Of a DNA stretch of 12,840 nt, positions 7,760 to 12,840 are shown piece after piece. The translations under genes and the position numbers were made by a program. The notes under the pieces are model-generated. The model made no database searches. It saw only the letters and a list, made by a program, of their open reading frames with translations, and was not told where the DNA came from. Positions within the stretch are counted from its first letter, which is position 1. Every line of letters starts with the position of its first letter. This DNA comes from Euryarchaeota archaeon UBA106 (GTDB lineage: Archaea > Thermoplasmatota > Poseidoniia > Poseidoniales > Thalassarchaeaceae), in NCBI GenBank assembly GCA_002502365.1, contig DAOJ01000037.1, forward strand, positions 4,545 through 17,384, given 5' to 3'.

Positions 7760-9064
7760 ATGAACGAGGAGCCAAGCCACTACGCTCTGAACCCCTCATC
7801 GGAACTAGTCAAGAGGGCTGCTAAGCTTGCCAAGGCTGAATCCGCCCGCAAGGGTGAACCGGAATTCCACATGACTGAAGATATGCGAAGATTGTCCACC
7901 CCTTGGTCTGTTTCGCAAGTCAGAGCGGAGCAAATTCAGGCTACTGACTTACCAGCCGGAGTAATCCTAGATGCAGCTGCTGGAAGTGGAGTACAACTCA
8001 TCGCACTGACTACCGGCCTCAAGCGTCCTGGATTAGCCATAGAATTAGATCCGAATATAGGATTATTATGTGCTGCAAACATGCAAATTACTGGTGATGA
8101 AGCCGACCTACAGAGGACCATGGACCGTGTTCTCATAGGAGATGGAACGGATGCTGAGAACGCAATCGTAGCCTACTGGAATAGCCTTAGGGAAGCTGGA
8201 ACTCGAGCGCATCCACCAATAGGCATGCTACACCTTGACCCCGCTCGCCCAAAGGATGCCCAGCGTCATGAAATTGATGAAATGGAGCCCGCTATAGGTC
8301 CTGTACTAAGAGCATGGTCAAATCATCTTGAAACAGGCCCTAGGGGACCTGCGATTTTGCTAGATTTATCCCCTAGATTAAACGAAGACCAACGGTCACT
8401 TGTCGATGCCGTGATTGAGACTACATTTCCTGGTATTCCAAGGACATGGGAATTCCTCAGCCAGGGAGGCGGTAGAATTGACAGATTGTCGGTATGGATT
8501 GGATCACTTTCATCTCAAGAACGCTCAAGATGCGTTAGAATGGGAAAGAAAAATATCATGGCTACAATCGAGGGTGAAGCTGCAGAATCTGAATTGGTTA
8601 CGTTGAGTTCTCCACCACCATATGGGGCTTACCTGACAATTGTTGATTCTGCACTCGTGAAGTCTGGTTTACATGAAGCGTGGTTGGAAAAAGCACTACC
8701 CGAAGGCACTGGTCATTCGTGGCTCAGACTTGATGGTAGAAGACCGCTTCTGATTAGTACTGATCCTCTTATCCGAGATGATGAAATAGATGCTTTTGTT
8801 ATAGCAAGTGGAGAAATAGTTCAGCATAGATTGACGCCTCCAGAGTTGCACACTATTGAACAAACTGCAGCCTCATCTGCTAGGAATGGAGTAGGTAAGG
8901 TTACACTTAGGTGTAGCCTTGATCCTGATTTACATCCCACTCTTCAAAGGCGTTTAGATAAGGCGATGAAGGAATTTGACGGTTCTCGTGGATTTATGGT
9001 AAACTTGGATTTAGATAGGGGAAGTGGGAGTCATACCCTGTATGTGGTTTGTAAAGAGCAGTGA
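7760..9064 (+). CDS. Class I SAM-dependent methyltransferase with THUMP-like C-terminal domain
   Basis: A 434-residue cytosolic protein. Residues 1–60 form a charged helical region. The Rossmann methyltransferase core starts near 66 with motif I ILDAAAGSG (69–77), an acidic end of strand 2 in AIELDPN (93–99), IGDGTDAE near 126–133, and a motif IV-like LHLDPARP (157–164). This DPAR motif in place of NPPY/DPPY is typical of the methyltransferases paired with a THUMP-like domain. The C-terminal part has PPYGAYLTIVDSALVKSGL (286–304) and a VTLRC strand (about 381–385) as in that family. RNA is the likely substrate, but which RNA is not shown. The ATG at 7760 was chosen because GGGAG lies eight bases upstream. 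An in-frame TTG at 7706, overlapping the previous stop, would add 18 residues of unconvincing sequence. It may share the FKBP-like gene's transcript and lies just before the ribosomal protein operon. Confidence 0.9.
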   Translation: MNEEPSHYALNPSSELVKRAAKLAKAESARKGEPEFHMTEDMRRLSTPWSVSQVRAEQIQATDLPAGVILDAAAGSGVQLIALTTGLKRPGLAIELDPNIGLLCAANMQITGDEADLQRTMDRVLIGDGTDAENAIVAYWNSLREAGTRAHPPIGMLHLDPARPKDAQRHEIDEMEPAIGPVLRAWSNHLETGPRGPAILLDLSPRLNEDQRSLVDAVIETTFPGIPRTWEFLSQGGGRIDRLSVWIGSLSSQERSRCVRMGKKNIMATIEGEAAESELVTLSSPPPYGAYLTIVDSALVKSGLHEAWLEKALPEGTGHSWLRLDGRRPLLISTDPLIRDDEIDAFVIASGEIVQHRLTPPELHTIEQTAASSARNGVGKVTLRCSLDPDLHPTLQRRLDKAMKEFDGSRGFMVNLDLDRGSGSHTLYVVCKEQ

Positions 9065-9073
9065 GCCGAATCC

Positions 9074-9080
9074 TATATTT
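9074..9080 (+). promoter_or_regulatory. TATA box of the S13 operon
   Basis: TATATTT is the best archaeal TATA match in the gap before rps13 and lies only 9 bases after the methyltransferase stop. With normal spacing, transcription would begin near 9101–9104, giving a leader of about 80 bases. A second weaker candidate, AAATATG (9110–9116), would start transcription near 9140 and cut away the first leader hairpin. Confidence 0.5.
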
Positions 9081-9082
9081 CA

Positions 9083-9097
9083 CGCCCCGTAGGGGCG
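9083..9097. repeat. GC-rich inverted repeat between TATA box and expected start of transcription
   Basis: A perfect inverted repeat, CGCCCC-GTA-GGGGCG, lies 2 bases after the TATA box. In this position it could be an operator where a bound regulator blocks polymerase. Alternatively it is a hairpin ending the methyltransferase transcript, 18 bases past its stop, although no T-run follows. A three-base loop is tight for RNA, which slightly favours the DNA-site reading. Confidence 0.5.
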
Positions 9098-9100
9098 GCC

Positions 9101-9183
9101 GTCTCATTCAAATATGGTGTGTAGGTCGGCGGGATGCCCTATGAGGGCCATCGGGCAACCGATGAACACGGGGGAACCGTATT
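9101..9183 (+). promoter_or_regulatory. Structured leader of the S13-S4-S11-RpoD transcript
   Basis: Three inverted repeats follow one another just before the rps13 ATG: GCCCT-ATG-AGGGC (9136–9148), CATCGG-GCAA-CCGATG (9149–9164, a six-pair stem with a GNRA tetraloop), and ACGG-GGGAA-CCGT (9168–9180). The first two abut without a spare base and could stack coaxially. The third includes the G-run (9170–9174) that would be the ribosome binding site, so folding could hide it. This layout resembles autoregulatory ribosomal protein leaders, in which a protein such as S4 binds its own mRNA; that role is inference. A tRNA was considered and does not fit. Confidence 0.5.
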
Positions 9184-9651
9184 ATGGCAAAAGTGAATGA
9201 AGCAGAACTAGGAGAGGATTTCTCCTACATCCTGAGACTTGCAGACTCTGATATCGATGGTCTACGACCGATTGCACAGGGGCTTACTTCGATTAACGGA
9301 GTAGGGCAGCGATCGGCCGGTCAGATTTGTCGCATGGCAGGAATCGATGGCAGCAAACTCGGTGGTCATCTGACTGACGAAGAGCAAGACAGGATTCGAA
9401 CAACAATCGATGAATATGCGTTGAACGTGCCTTGGTGGCTCGTCAACAGACAGCGTGATTTGCAGTCTAACGAGGATGCACACATCATTGGAACTGAGGT
9501 CAGATTGACACGTGATGATGATGTAGCACGATTAGCTGCAATCAAGACATACCGCGGAATACGCCACCGCAGTGGCCACAAGGTCCGCGGTCAGCGTCTA
9601 CGAAGCAATGGTCGAAAGGGCGGCACACTCGGTGTGCAGAGGAAGAAGTGA
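9184..9651 (+). CDS. rps13: Small ribosomal subunit protein S13 (uS13)
   Basis: A 155-residue protein of the 30S head that contacts 16S rRNA, the P-site tRNA and bridges to the large subunit. The helix-hairpin-helix part is seen in LTSINGVGQRSAGQICRMAGI (about 34–54). The conserved basic tail is TYRGIRHRSGHKVRGQRLRSNGRKGG (split here as TYRGIRHRSG at 122–131 and KVRGQRLRS at 133–141), ending in LGVQRKK. The length is normal for archaeal and eukaryotic S13, which carry N- and C-terminal additions over the ~120-residue bacterial form. It is the first gene of a tight cluster; the S4 start is 12 bases after its stop. Translation may depend on opening of the hairpin covering the G-run 9 bases upstream. 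Confidence 0.97.
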   Translation: MAKVNEAELGEDFSYILRLADSDIDGLRPIAQGLTSINGVGQRSAGQICRMAGIDGSKLGGHLTDEEQDRIRTTIDEYALNVPWWLVNRQRDLQSNEDAHIIGTEVRLTRDDDVARLAAIKTYRGIRHRSGHKVRGQRLRSNGRKGGTLGVQRKK

Positions 9652-9659
9652 GGTGGTGA
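9650..9659 (+). promoter_or_regulatory. Ribosome binding site of rps4
   Basis: GAGGTGGTGA overlaps the S13 stop codon and ends 3 bases before the S4 ATG. It is complementary to the archaeal 16S 3' end and fixes the ATG at 9663 as the start. Confidence 0.75.
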
Positions 9660-9662
9660 AGT

Positions 9663-10355
9663 ATGGGACATCCTAAGTTTGCACGACCTAAGACTCAGAC
9701 TCCAACACACCCTTGGAAGGCTGCTAGAATCGAAGAAGAACACGCCCTCAAGGACCAATTCGGCCTAAAGAAGGTCGGTGGAATGCGTGAGATTTGGCGA
9801 GAGAAATCAGCCCTAAGACGCCACCGAAACCAAGCGATGAAGCTCATAGGTAGAGTTGATTCCTCTGAAGGTCATTATGCTCAAGAAAAAATTGACCTTG
9901 TTGAATCTCTAATCCGAAAGGGCCTTCTTGCAGAAGGTTCCAGTGTTGATGATGTTCTACAGATTACCGTAGAGCACATGCTTGCTCGAAGGCTACAATC
10001 GGTAGTCTACTATCGAGGCCTAGCGCCTTCAATGCGTGCTGCGAGGAATATGATAGTTCACGGACATATCTCAATCGGCGACCAAAGAATGACCGTTCCA
10101 GGATACAAAATTTTGCGCCAAGAAGAAGAAATTCTACAATACAGTGCTACATCACCATACATAGACGAGAACCATCCTTTCCGCGTTGAAATGGAACAAC
10201 TCAGAATGACAAGACAGACTGAGGAAGATGAACTCGAAGAAGTCGGTGGAGTTAGAGCAACAACTGACAATGATGAGTTTGTTAAACAAATCAAGGCTGA
10301 TGCTGAGGAAGCACCTACTGTCGAGGAAACAATGCCTGAAGGAGGCGATGAATGA
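9663..10355 (+). CDS. rps4: Small ribosomal subunit protein S4 (uS4)
   Basis: A 230-residue primary 16S rRNA-binding protein that nucleates 30S body assembly; in bacteria it also represses its own operon. The archaeal N-terminal signature MGHPKF and TPTHPWKAARI is clear. The S4 RNA-binding domain covers about 105–155, with MLARRLQSVVYYRGLA, RAARNMIVHGHISIG and VPGYKI. Archaeal S4 is commonly about 170–190 residues. Here an extra acidic, low-complexity tail from about 185 to 230 (rich in Glu and Asp, ending EETMPEGGDE) follows the conserved part. Its stop overlaps the S11 start, indicating translational coupling. Confidence 0.97.
   Translation: MGHPKFARPKTQTPTHPWKAARIEEEHALKDQFGLKKVGGMREIWREKSALRRHRNQAMKLIGRVDSSEGHYAQEKIDLVESLIRKGLLAEGSSVDDVLQITVEHMLARRLQSVVYYRGLAPSMRAARNMIVHGHISIGDQRMTVPGYKILRQEEEILQYSATSPYIDENHPFRVEMEQLRMTRQTEEDELEEVGGVRATTDNDEFVKQIKADAEEAPTVEETMPEGGDE
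10341..10346 (+). promoter_or_regulatory. Ribosome binding site of rps11
   Basis: GGAGGC lies inside the last codons of S4, 5 bases before the first of two consecutive ATG codons (10352 and 10355). The spacing suits either ATG; the second would be 8 bases away. Confidence 0.65.
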
Positions 10356-10735
10356 TGGGGCACAAGGCAGTTCTACATATTTTCAGCACTTACAACAATG
10401 TGCTAATCACAGCCACAGACCTTACTGGAGCTGAGACTCTAGCAAAGGTATCAGGAGGCATGGTTACCAAGAAAGGAAGTGATGCTGGTGGACAATTCGC
10501 GGCAACAAGGGCAGCAGAACTGATTGCTGAGATGCTTGCTGAGAAAGATTTCGACCAAGTTGTCGTAAAATACCGAGGAGCTGGAGGAAATCGTTCCCAC
10601 AGTGCTCCTGGAGCGACAGCAGCAATTCGTGCACTCACCCGTGCGGGTGTTCAAATTACAAGAATCGAAGATGTAACTCCAATTCCAACTGATGGAACCA
10701 AGAAAAAGGGTGGCCGAAGAGGTCGAAGAGTCTGA
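10352..10735 (+). CDS. rps11: Small ribosomal subunit protein S11 (uS11)
   Basis: A 127-residue protein of the 30S platform near the mRNA exit site. Diagnostic stretches are HIFSTYNNVLITATDLTG (about 9–26), DAGGQFAATRAAE, VVVKYRGAGGN, GATAAIRALTRAGVQITRIED and the near-invariant ending VTPIP.DGT..KGGRRGRRV. The start is one of two adjacent ATG codons; 10352 overlaps the S4 stop (ATGATG) and is taken here, and starting at 10355 would remove one Met. It lies in the middle of the cluster, with the RpoD start 10 bases after its stop. Confidence 0.97.
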   Translation: MMGHKAVLHIFSTYNNVLITATDLTGAETLAKVSGGMVTKKGSDAGGQFAATRAAELIAEMLAEKDFDQVVVKYRGAGGNRSHSAPGATAAIRALTRAGVQITRIEDVTPIPTDGTKKKGGRRGRRV

Positions 10736-10740
10736 GGTGA
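10734..10740 (+). promoter_or_regulatory. Ribosome binding site of rpoD
   Basis: GAGGTGA overlaps the S11 stop codon and stands 5 bases before the ATG at 10746. It decides the D-subunit start against an earlier in-frame ATG at 10692 that lies inside the S11 gene. Confidence 0.8.
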
Positions 10741-10745
10741 TTAAG

Positions 10746-11735
10746 ATGGTGAAAATAGAAGTTCTAGATATGGGACCAGAGAATGCTAAACTCTTGATCA
10801 AAGATAGCGATCGTGCATTTGCAAATGCACTTCGCCGAACATTGATGTCAAATACACCAAAGATGGCAATTGAGACTGTTCGATTCCAAATGGGTTCATT
10901 TGACCTCTGTCTTTCTTGCGGACACCTGAATCCTGCAGCTGCAGCCCGTGAATCATCTGGAGGTTCCGGATGTAACCAGTGTGGCAAAAAGTTGGAGAAG
11001 GAGGGTGTTGACTACACTGTTTGGGAAACCAACGGTGCACTACCTGATGAGATGGTAGCTCAACGGCTTGCAATGATTCCTATTCCGACCGATCACAAAA
11101 TGTTCCATTACGAAGAAACTTGTCCAAACTGCAAAGATTTGGTTCCAGAAGATCGTGGATGTCCGCAATGTAATATGATTTACACTTGCAAAGCATTCGG
11201 AACAGAGGAAGGAATGACTGTCACTGCAGGTGATATGATTTATCTTGGAGACCAGAGCCTTGAGATTCCAGAGCACTACAGATCTATTCCTATTACTAAA
11301 TTGTACAAGGGGCAGATGTTAGAATTCTACGCTACTGCAGTAATGGGTAGTGGAAGCCAGCATGCAAAGTGGTCGCCGGTTTGTGGAGTCACTTTCGTTC
11401 CACGACAAGTTGGAATTTTGAATAATAAGACTAAGGCAAAGATACTCTGGGATTTGAATCTCACAATCAATGCAAAGGATTTCAATAAAGATGGACGCCT
11501 TGAGGACATCGACAAGGTTGAAACTCTCTCAAAGGAACTACACCATGTTGGTGATGGAACAGAAATCAAGAATGAATTTAAGGAAGCGATCACAATCGAA
11601 GACGTCCCGGGCGAGTTCATTTTCAGCTTCGAAACCGATGGTTCCATGAGTCCAGAAACAGCACTAGAGATGGCTTCGTCTTCTCTCTCAGAGACTTTCG
11701 GTTCTCTTGGAGAGGACCTGAAAGCTGTCCTATGA
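10746..11735 (+). CDS. rpoD: DNA-directed RNA polymerase subunit D (Rpo3)
   Basis: A 329-residue homologue of the bacterial alpha N-terminal domain and eukaryotic Rpb3; with subunit L it forms the assembly platform of archaeal RNA polymerase. The dimerisation domain begins with KLLIKDSDRAFANALRRTLMS (about 15–35) and continues after a break with DEMVAQRLAMIPIPTD (101–116), the usual LPDE/HRLGLIP region. The metal-binding domain of archaeal D is seen as C126-x2-C129-x9-C139-x2-C142 plus C148. The core resumes in the second half, with GMTVTAGDMIYLGD and FIFSFETDGSMSPETAL. Unusually, an insertion of about 40 residues sits at 51–91, with C55-x2-C58 and C76-x2-C79 around a Gly/Ser/Ala linker, looking like an extra zinc ribbon. 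The total length exceeds the ~190–270 usual for archaeal D. It is the last gene of the tight cluster. Confidence 0.95.
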   Translation: MVKIEVLDMGPENAKLLIKDSDRAFANALRRTLMSNTPKMAIETVRFQMGSFDLCLSCGHLNPAAAARESSGGSGCNQCGKKLEKEGVDYTVWETNGALPDEMVAQRLAMIPIPTDHKMFHYEETCPNCKDLVPEDRGCPQCNMIYTCKAFGTEEGMTVTAGDMIYLGDQSLEIPEHYRSIPITKLYKGQMLEFYATAVMGSGSQHAKWSPVCGVTFVPRQVGILNNKTKAKILWDLNLTINAKDFNKDGRLEDIDKVETLSKELHHVGDGTEIKNEFKEAITIEDVPGEFIFSFETDGSMSPETALEMASSSLSETFGSLGEDLKAVL

Positions 11736-11763
11736 TGCCGGCGCAGTATTCTTGCAGTGCCTC

Positions 11764-11767
11764 GGAG
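11764..11767 (+). promoter_or_regulatory. Ribosome binding site of the pantoate kinase gene
   Basis: GGAG (in GGAGATGAGG) lies 10 bases before the ATG at 11778. It supports that start and suggests the gene is translated from a longer transcript reading through from rpoD. No TATA box is evident in the 42-base gap. Confidence 0.5.
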
Positions 11768-11777
11768 ATGAGGGCAT

Positions 11778-12752
11778 ATGACTGCGGTGTTGGGCAGAGG
11801 GACCTGCGGGGGTCACGTCACACTCTTGTTCACCGTCGATGACCTTGATGAAGACCCCATTAAGCAAGGTAGTCTGGGAGCGGGGTTATGCCTTACAGAT
11901 GGAGCAGAAGCGATTGCAAGAGGGGAATTAGGTGTTTATTCCCTAGATGTAAAATTCCTACACGGAAATGGCGATGCTAAGATTTTCCAGCAGGTTCTAG
12001 ATCTGCTGAGTGAGGAAATCTCGGAAATTTCAGACTATAGTTGGGAAATTGCAGTTCGAAACAAATTACCATCATCACAAGGATTTGGAATGTCCGCCGC
12101 AGGTGCAATCGCAGCCGCGGCTGCATTCCAAAGAGCTCTCGGATTACCTCATGAGGAGAGTTTTCGAAGATCGCTGGCTATCGCTCACTTGGTTGAGAGA
12201 CGTAATTCTACCGGACTCGGAGATGTTACTGCACTGGCCGCTGGAGGTGTGGAGCGCAGATTGAGTCCAGGCTCTCCCTATTCGGGTGCTGATCTATTGA
12301 ATGGACCCGGTCATTCCGAAGGTTGGACAGAATCGATTCCTGTAGTTTTGGCTTGGCGGGCAAATCCAGGAAGACATACATCGGAATATATTGACGATGA
12401 TGATTGGAAACAGTCGATTACAGAGGCAGGAAGAAAACAAATGGATTCGCTGTCTGATGAGCCTTGGGATAATTCTCGATGGAGTGAACTTCTCAATTCT
12501 GCAGAGGCATTTTCGAAACAATCTGGGCTGAGTGATGATGCATCTCGTTCAGAATTAGTAGAGAAAGGAAAAAACGCCTCACTAAGAGCCGGTTTAGATT
12601 CAGAAACATCGGTTTTGTTGTGTATGTTAGGAGAAAGTATTGCTATTGTTCCGCGAGACCTTTTAAAGGAAATTTCTCTAGAGAATTTATTGTCGGAATT
12701 AACCGCAGAAGGGTTGGATGTTACTCTAACTAAAGTCGGACCACTATCATGA
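11778..12752 (+). CDS. Pantoate kinase (archaeal GHMP kinase family)
   Basis: A 324-residue cytosolic kinase that phosphorylates pantoate to 4-phosphopantoate with ATP. With phosphopantothenate synthetase this is the archaeal route to coenzyme A, replacing bacterial PanC/PanK. GHMP motifs are visible: motif 1 GTCGGHVTLLF (8–18), then GSLGAGLCL; motif 2 the glycine-rich ATP loop LPSSQGFGMSAAGA (97–110); the family signature STGLGDVTALAAGG (144–157); and a motif 3-like ETSVLLCMLGESIAI (276–290) close to the C-terminus. The length is within the usual ~280–330. Pantoate kinases share the GHMP fold with shikimate and mevalonate kinases, but the N-terminal G.CGGHVT and TGLGDV set point to this enzyme. 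It follows rpoD by 42 bases on the same strand. Its last 6 bases overlap the 3' end of a convergent gene. Confidence 0.88.
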   Translation: MTAVLGRGTCGGHVTLLFTVDDLDEDPIKQGSLGAGLCLTDGAEAIARGELGVYSLDVKFLHGNGDAKIFQQVLDLLSEEISEISDYSWEIAVRNKLPSSQGFGMSAAGAIAAAAAFQRALGLPHEESFRRSLAIAHLVERRNSTGLGDVTALAAGGVERRLSPGSPYSGADLLNGPGHSEGWTESIPVVLAWRANPGRHTSEYIDDDDWKQSITEAGRKQMDSLSDEPWDNSRWSELLNSAEAFSKQSGLSDDASRSELVEKGKNASLRAGLDSETSVLLCMLGESIAIVPRDLLKEISLENLLSELTAEGLDVTLTKVGPLS

Positions 12753-12840
12753 ATGTGAGCCGCCAGCTCGCTTTTCGTGGAACTCATCAAGTGGAGTCAA
12801 ATCTAGAGGGCTAGCGTCGAGTAAAATTGCACCTCTTTGA
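12747..12840 (-). CDS. 3' end of a convergent gene, product not identified (partial)
   Basis: Reading the minus strand from the window edge, one frame stays open for 30 codons and ends at a TGA (12747–12749). The visible C-terminus contains GAILLDASPLDL and ends PLDEFHEKRAGGSHS. Its composition looks protein-like: a hydrophobic strand, then an acidic/basic helix. A gene with its 5' end outside the window, running against the pantoate kinase and overlapping it by 6 bases, is the simplest reading. Thirty residues are too few to name it. A second component of coenzyme A synthesis would be a natural guess, but nothing seen supports it. Confidence 0.45.
   Translation of the reverse strand, partial: QRGAILLDASPLDLTPLDEFHEKRAGGSHS

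Noticed and set aside
9112..9183. Possible tRNA or small structured RNA gene in the pre-S13 gap, suggested by stacked hairpins over about 70 bases.
   Set aside because: No T-loop GTTCRANNC sequence, no acceptor stem pairing the ends, and no anticodon-type arm; the stems run up to the S13 start and fit an mRNA leader better.
10692..10745. Upstream in-frame ATG that would add 18 residues to RpoD.
   Set aside because: It lies within the S11 gene, and a strong GAGGTGA stands 5 bases before the ATG at 10746, where RpoD homology begins.
10451..10987. A 178-codon open frame on the minus strand across S11 and RpoD.
   Set aside because: It is antisense to two highly conserved genes and has a shadow-like Ser/Arg/Cys composition.
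12311..12790. A 159-codon open frame on the minus strand opposite the pantoate kinase gene.
   Set aside because: It lies almost wholly antisense to a gene with clear GHMP kinase motifs, is Ser-rich without recognisable domains, and would clash with the better partial minus-strand frame at the window end.
12749..12814. A 21-codon plus-strand frame starting in an ATGA overlap with the pantoate kinase stop.
   Set aside because: It is too short and without similarity; the minus-strand frame over the same bases is open to the window edge and looks more like protein.
1..12840. Mobile elements, CRISPR arrays, toxin-antitoxin or phage defence genes.
   Set aside because: No transposase, integrase, spaced direct repeats or recognisable defence domains were seen; the window looks like core chromosome with lineage-specific membrane genes.

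Overview
The window is archaeal chromosome. The decisive evidence is the gene run S13 – S4 – S11 – RNA polymerase subunit D, in the archaeal order and with archaeal-type proteins, followed by an archaeal-type pantoate kinase. Ribosome binding sites of the GGAGGTGA type precede the ribosomal genes. The moderate base composition, acidic protein tails, an ATP-type PEP carboxykinase and several long membrane or secreted proteins of unknown role would suit an uncultivated marine euryarchaeon such as Poseidoniales (Marine Group II) or a relative. That placement is an inference, not something the sequence proves.

Left part (1–7709): an ATP-type phosphoenolpyruvate carboxykinase lies on the minus strand. 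A 129-base divergent intergenic region separates it from three plus-strand membrane-associated genes: a 1248-residue polytopic membrane protein of unknown function (roughly 35 predicted membrane segments), an MscS-type mechanosensitive channel, and a membrane-anchored protein with an extracytoplasmic FKBP-like domain. None of these genes except possibly the last has a clear Shine-Dalgarno sequence, and AT-rich boxes lie about 27–31 bases upstream of their starts, as expected for leaderless archaeal transcripts.

Middle (7760–9183): a class I SAM-dependent methyltransferase with a C-terminal THUMP-like region is followed by a 119-base intergenic region. That region holds a TATA box, a GC-rich inverted repeat and a leader that can fold into two abutting hairpins plus a third covering the ribosome binding site of S13.

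Right part (9184–12840): rps13, rps4, rps11 and rpoD are tightly packed with strong ribosome binding sites at short spacing or a start/stop overlap, so they are almost certainly one transcript. Subunit D carries an extra two-CxxC insertion resembling a zinc ribbon, in addition to the cysteine-rich domain expected in archaeal D. The genes that usually follow in archaea (L18e, L13, S9, RpoN, RpoK) are absent here. A pantoate kinase of coenzyme A synthesis follows instead, and its 3' end overlaps by 6 bases the 3' end of a convergent gene that runs off the window.

No rRNA, tRNA, CRISPR array, insertion sequence or phage gene was seen. The items most worth checking are the structured S13 leader, the D-subunit insertion and the giant membrane protein.
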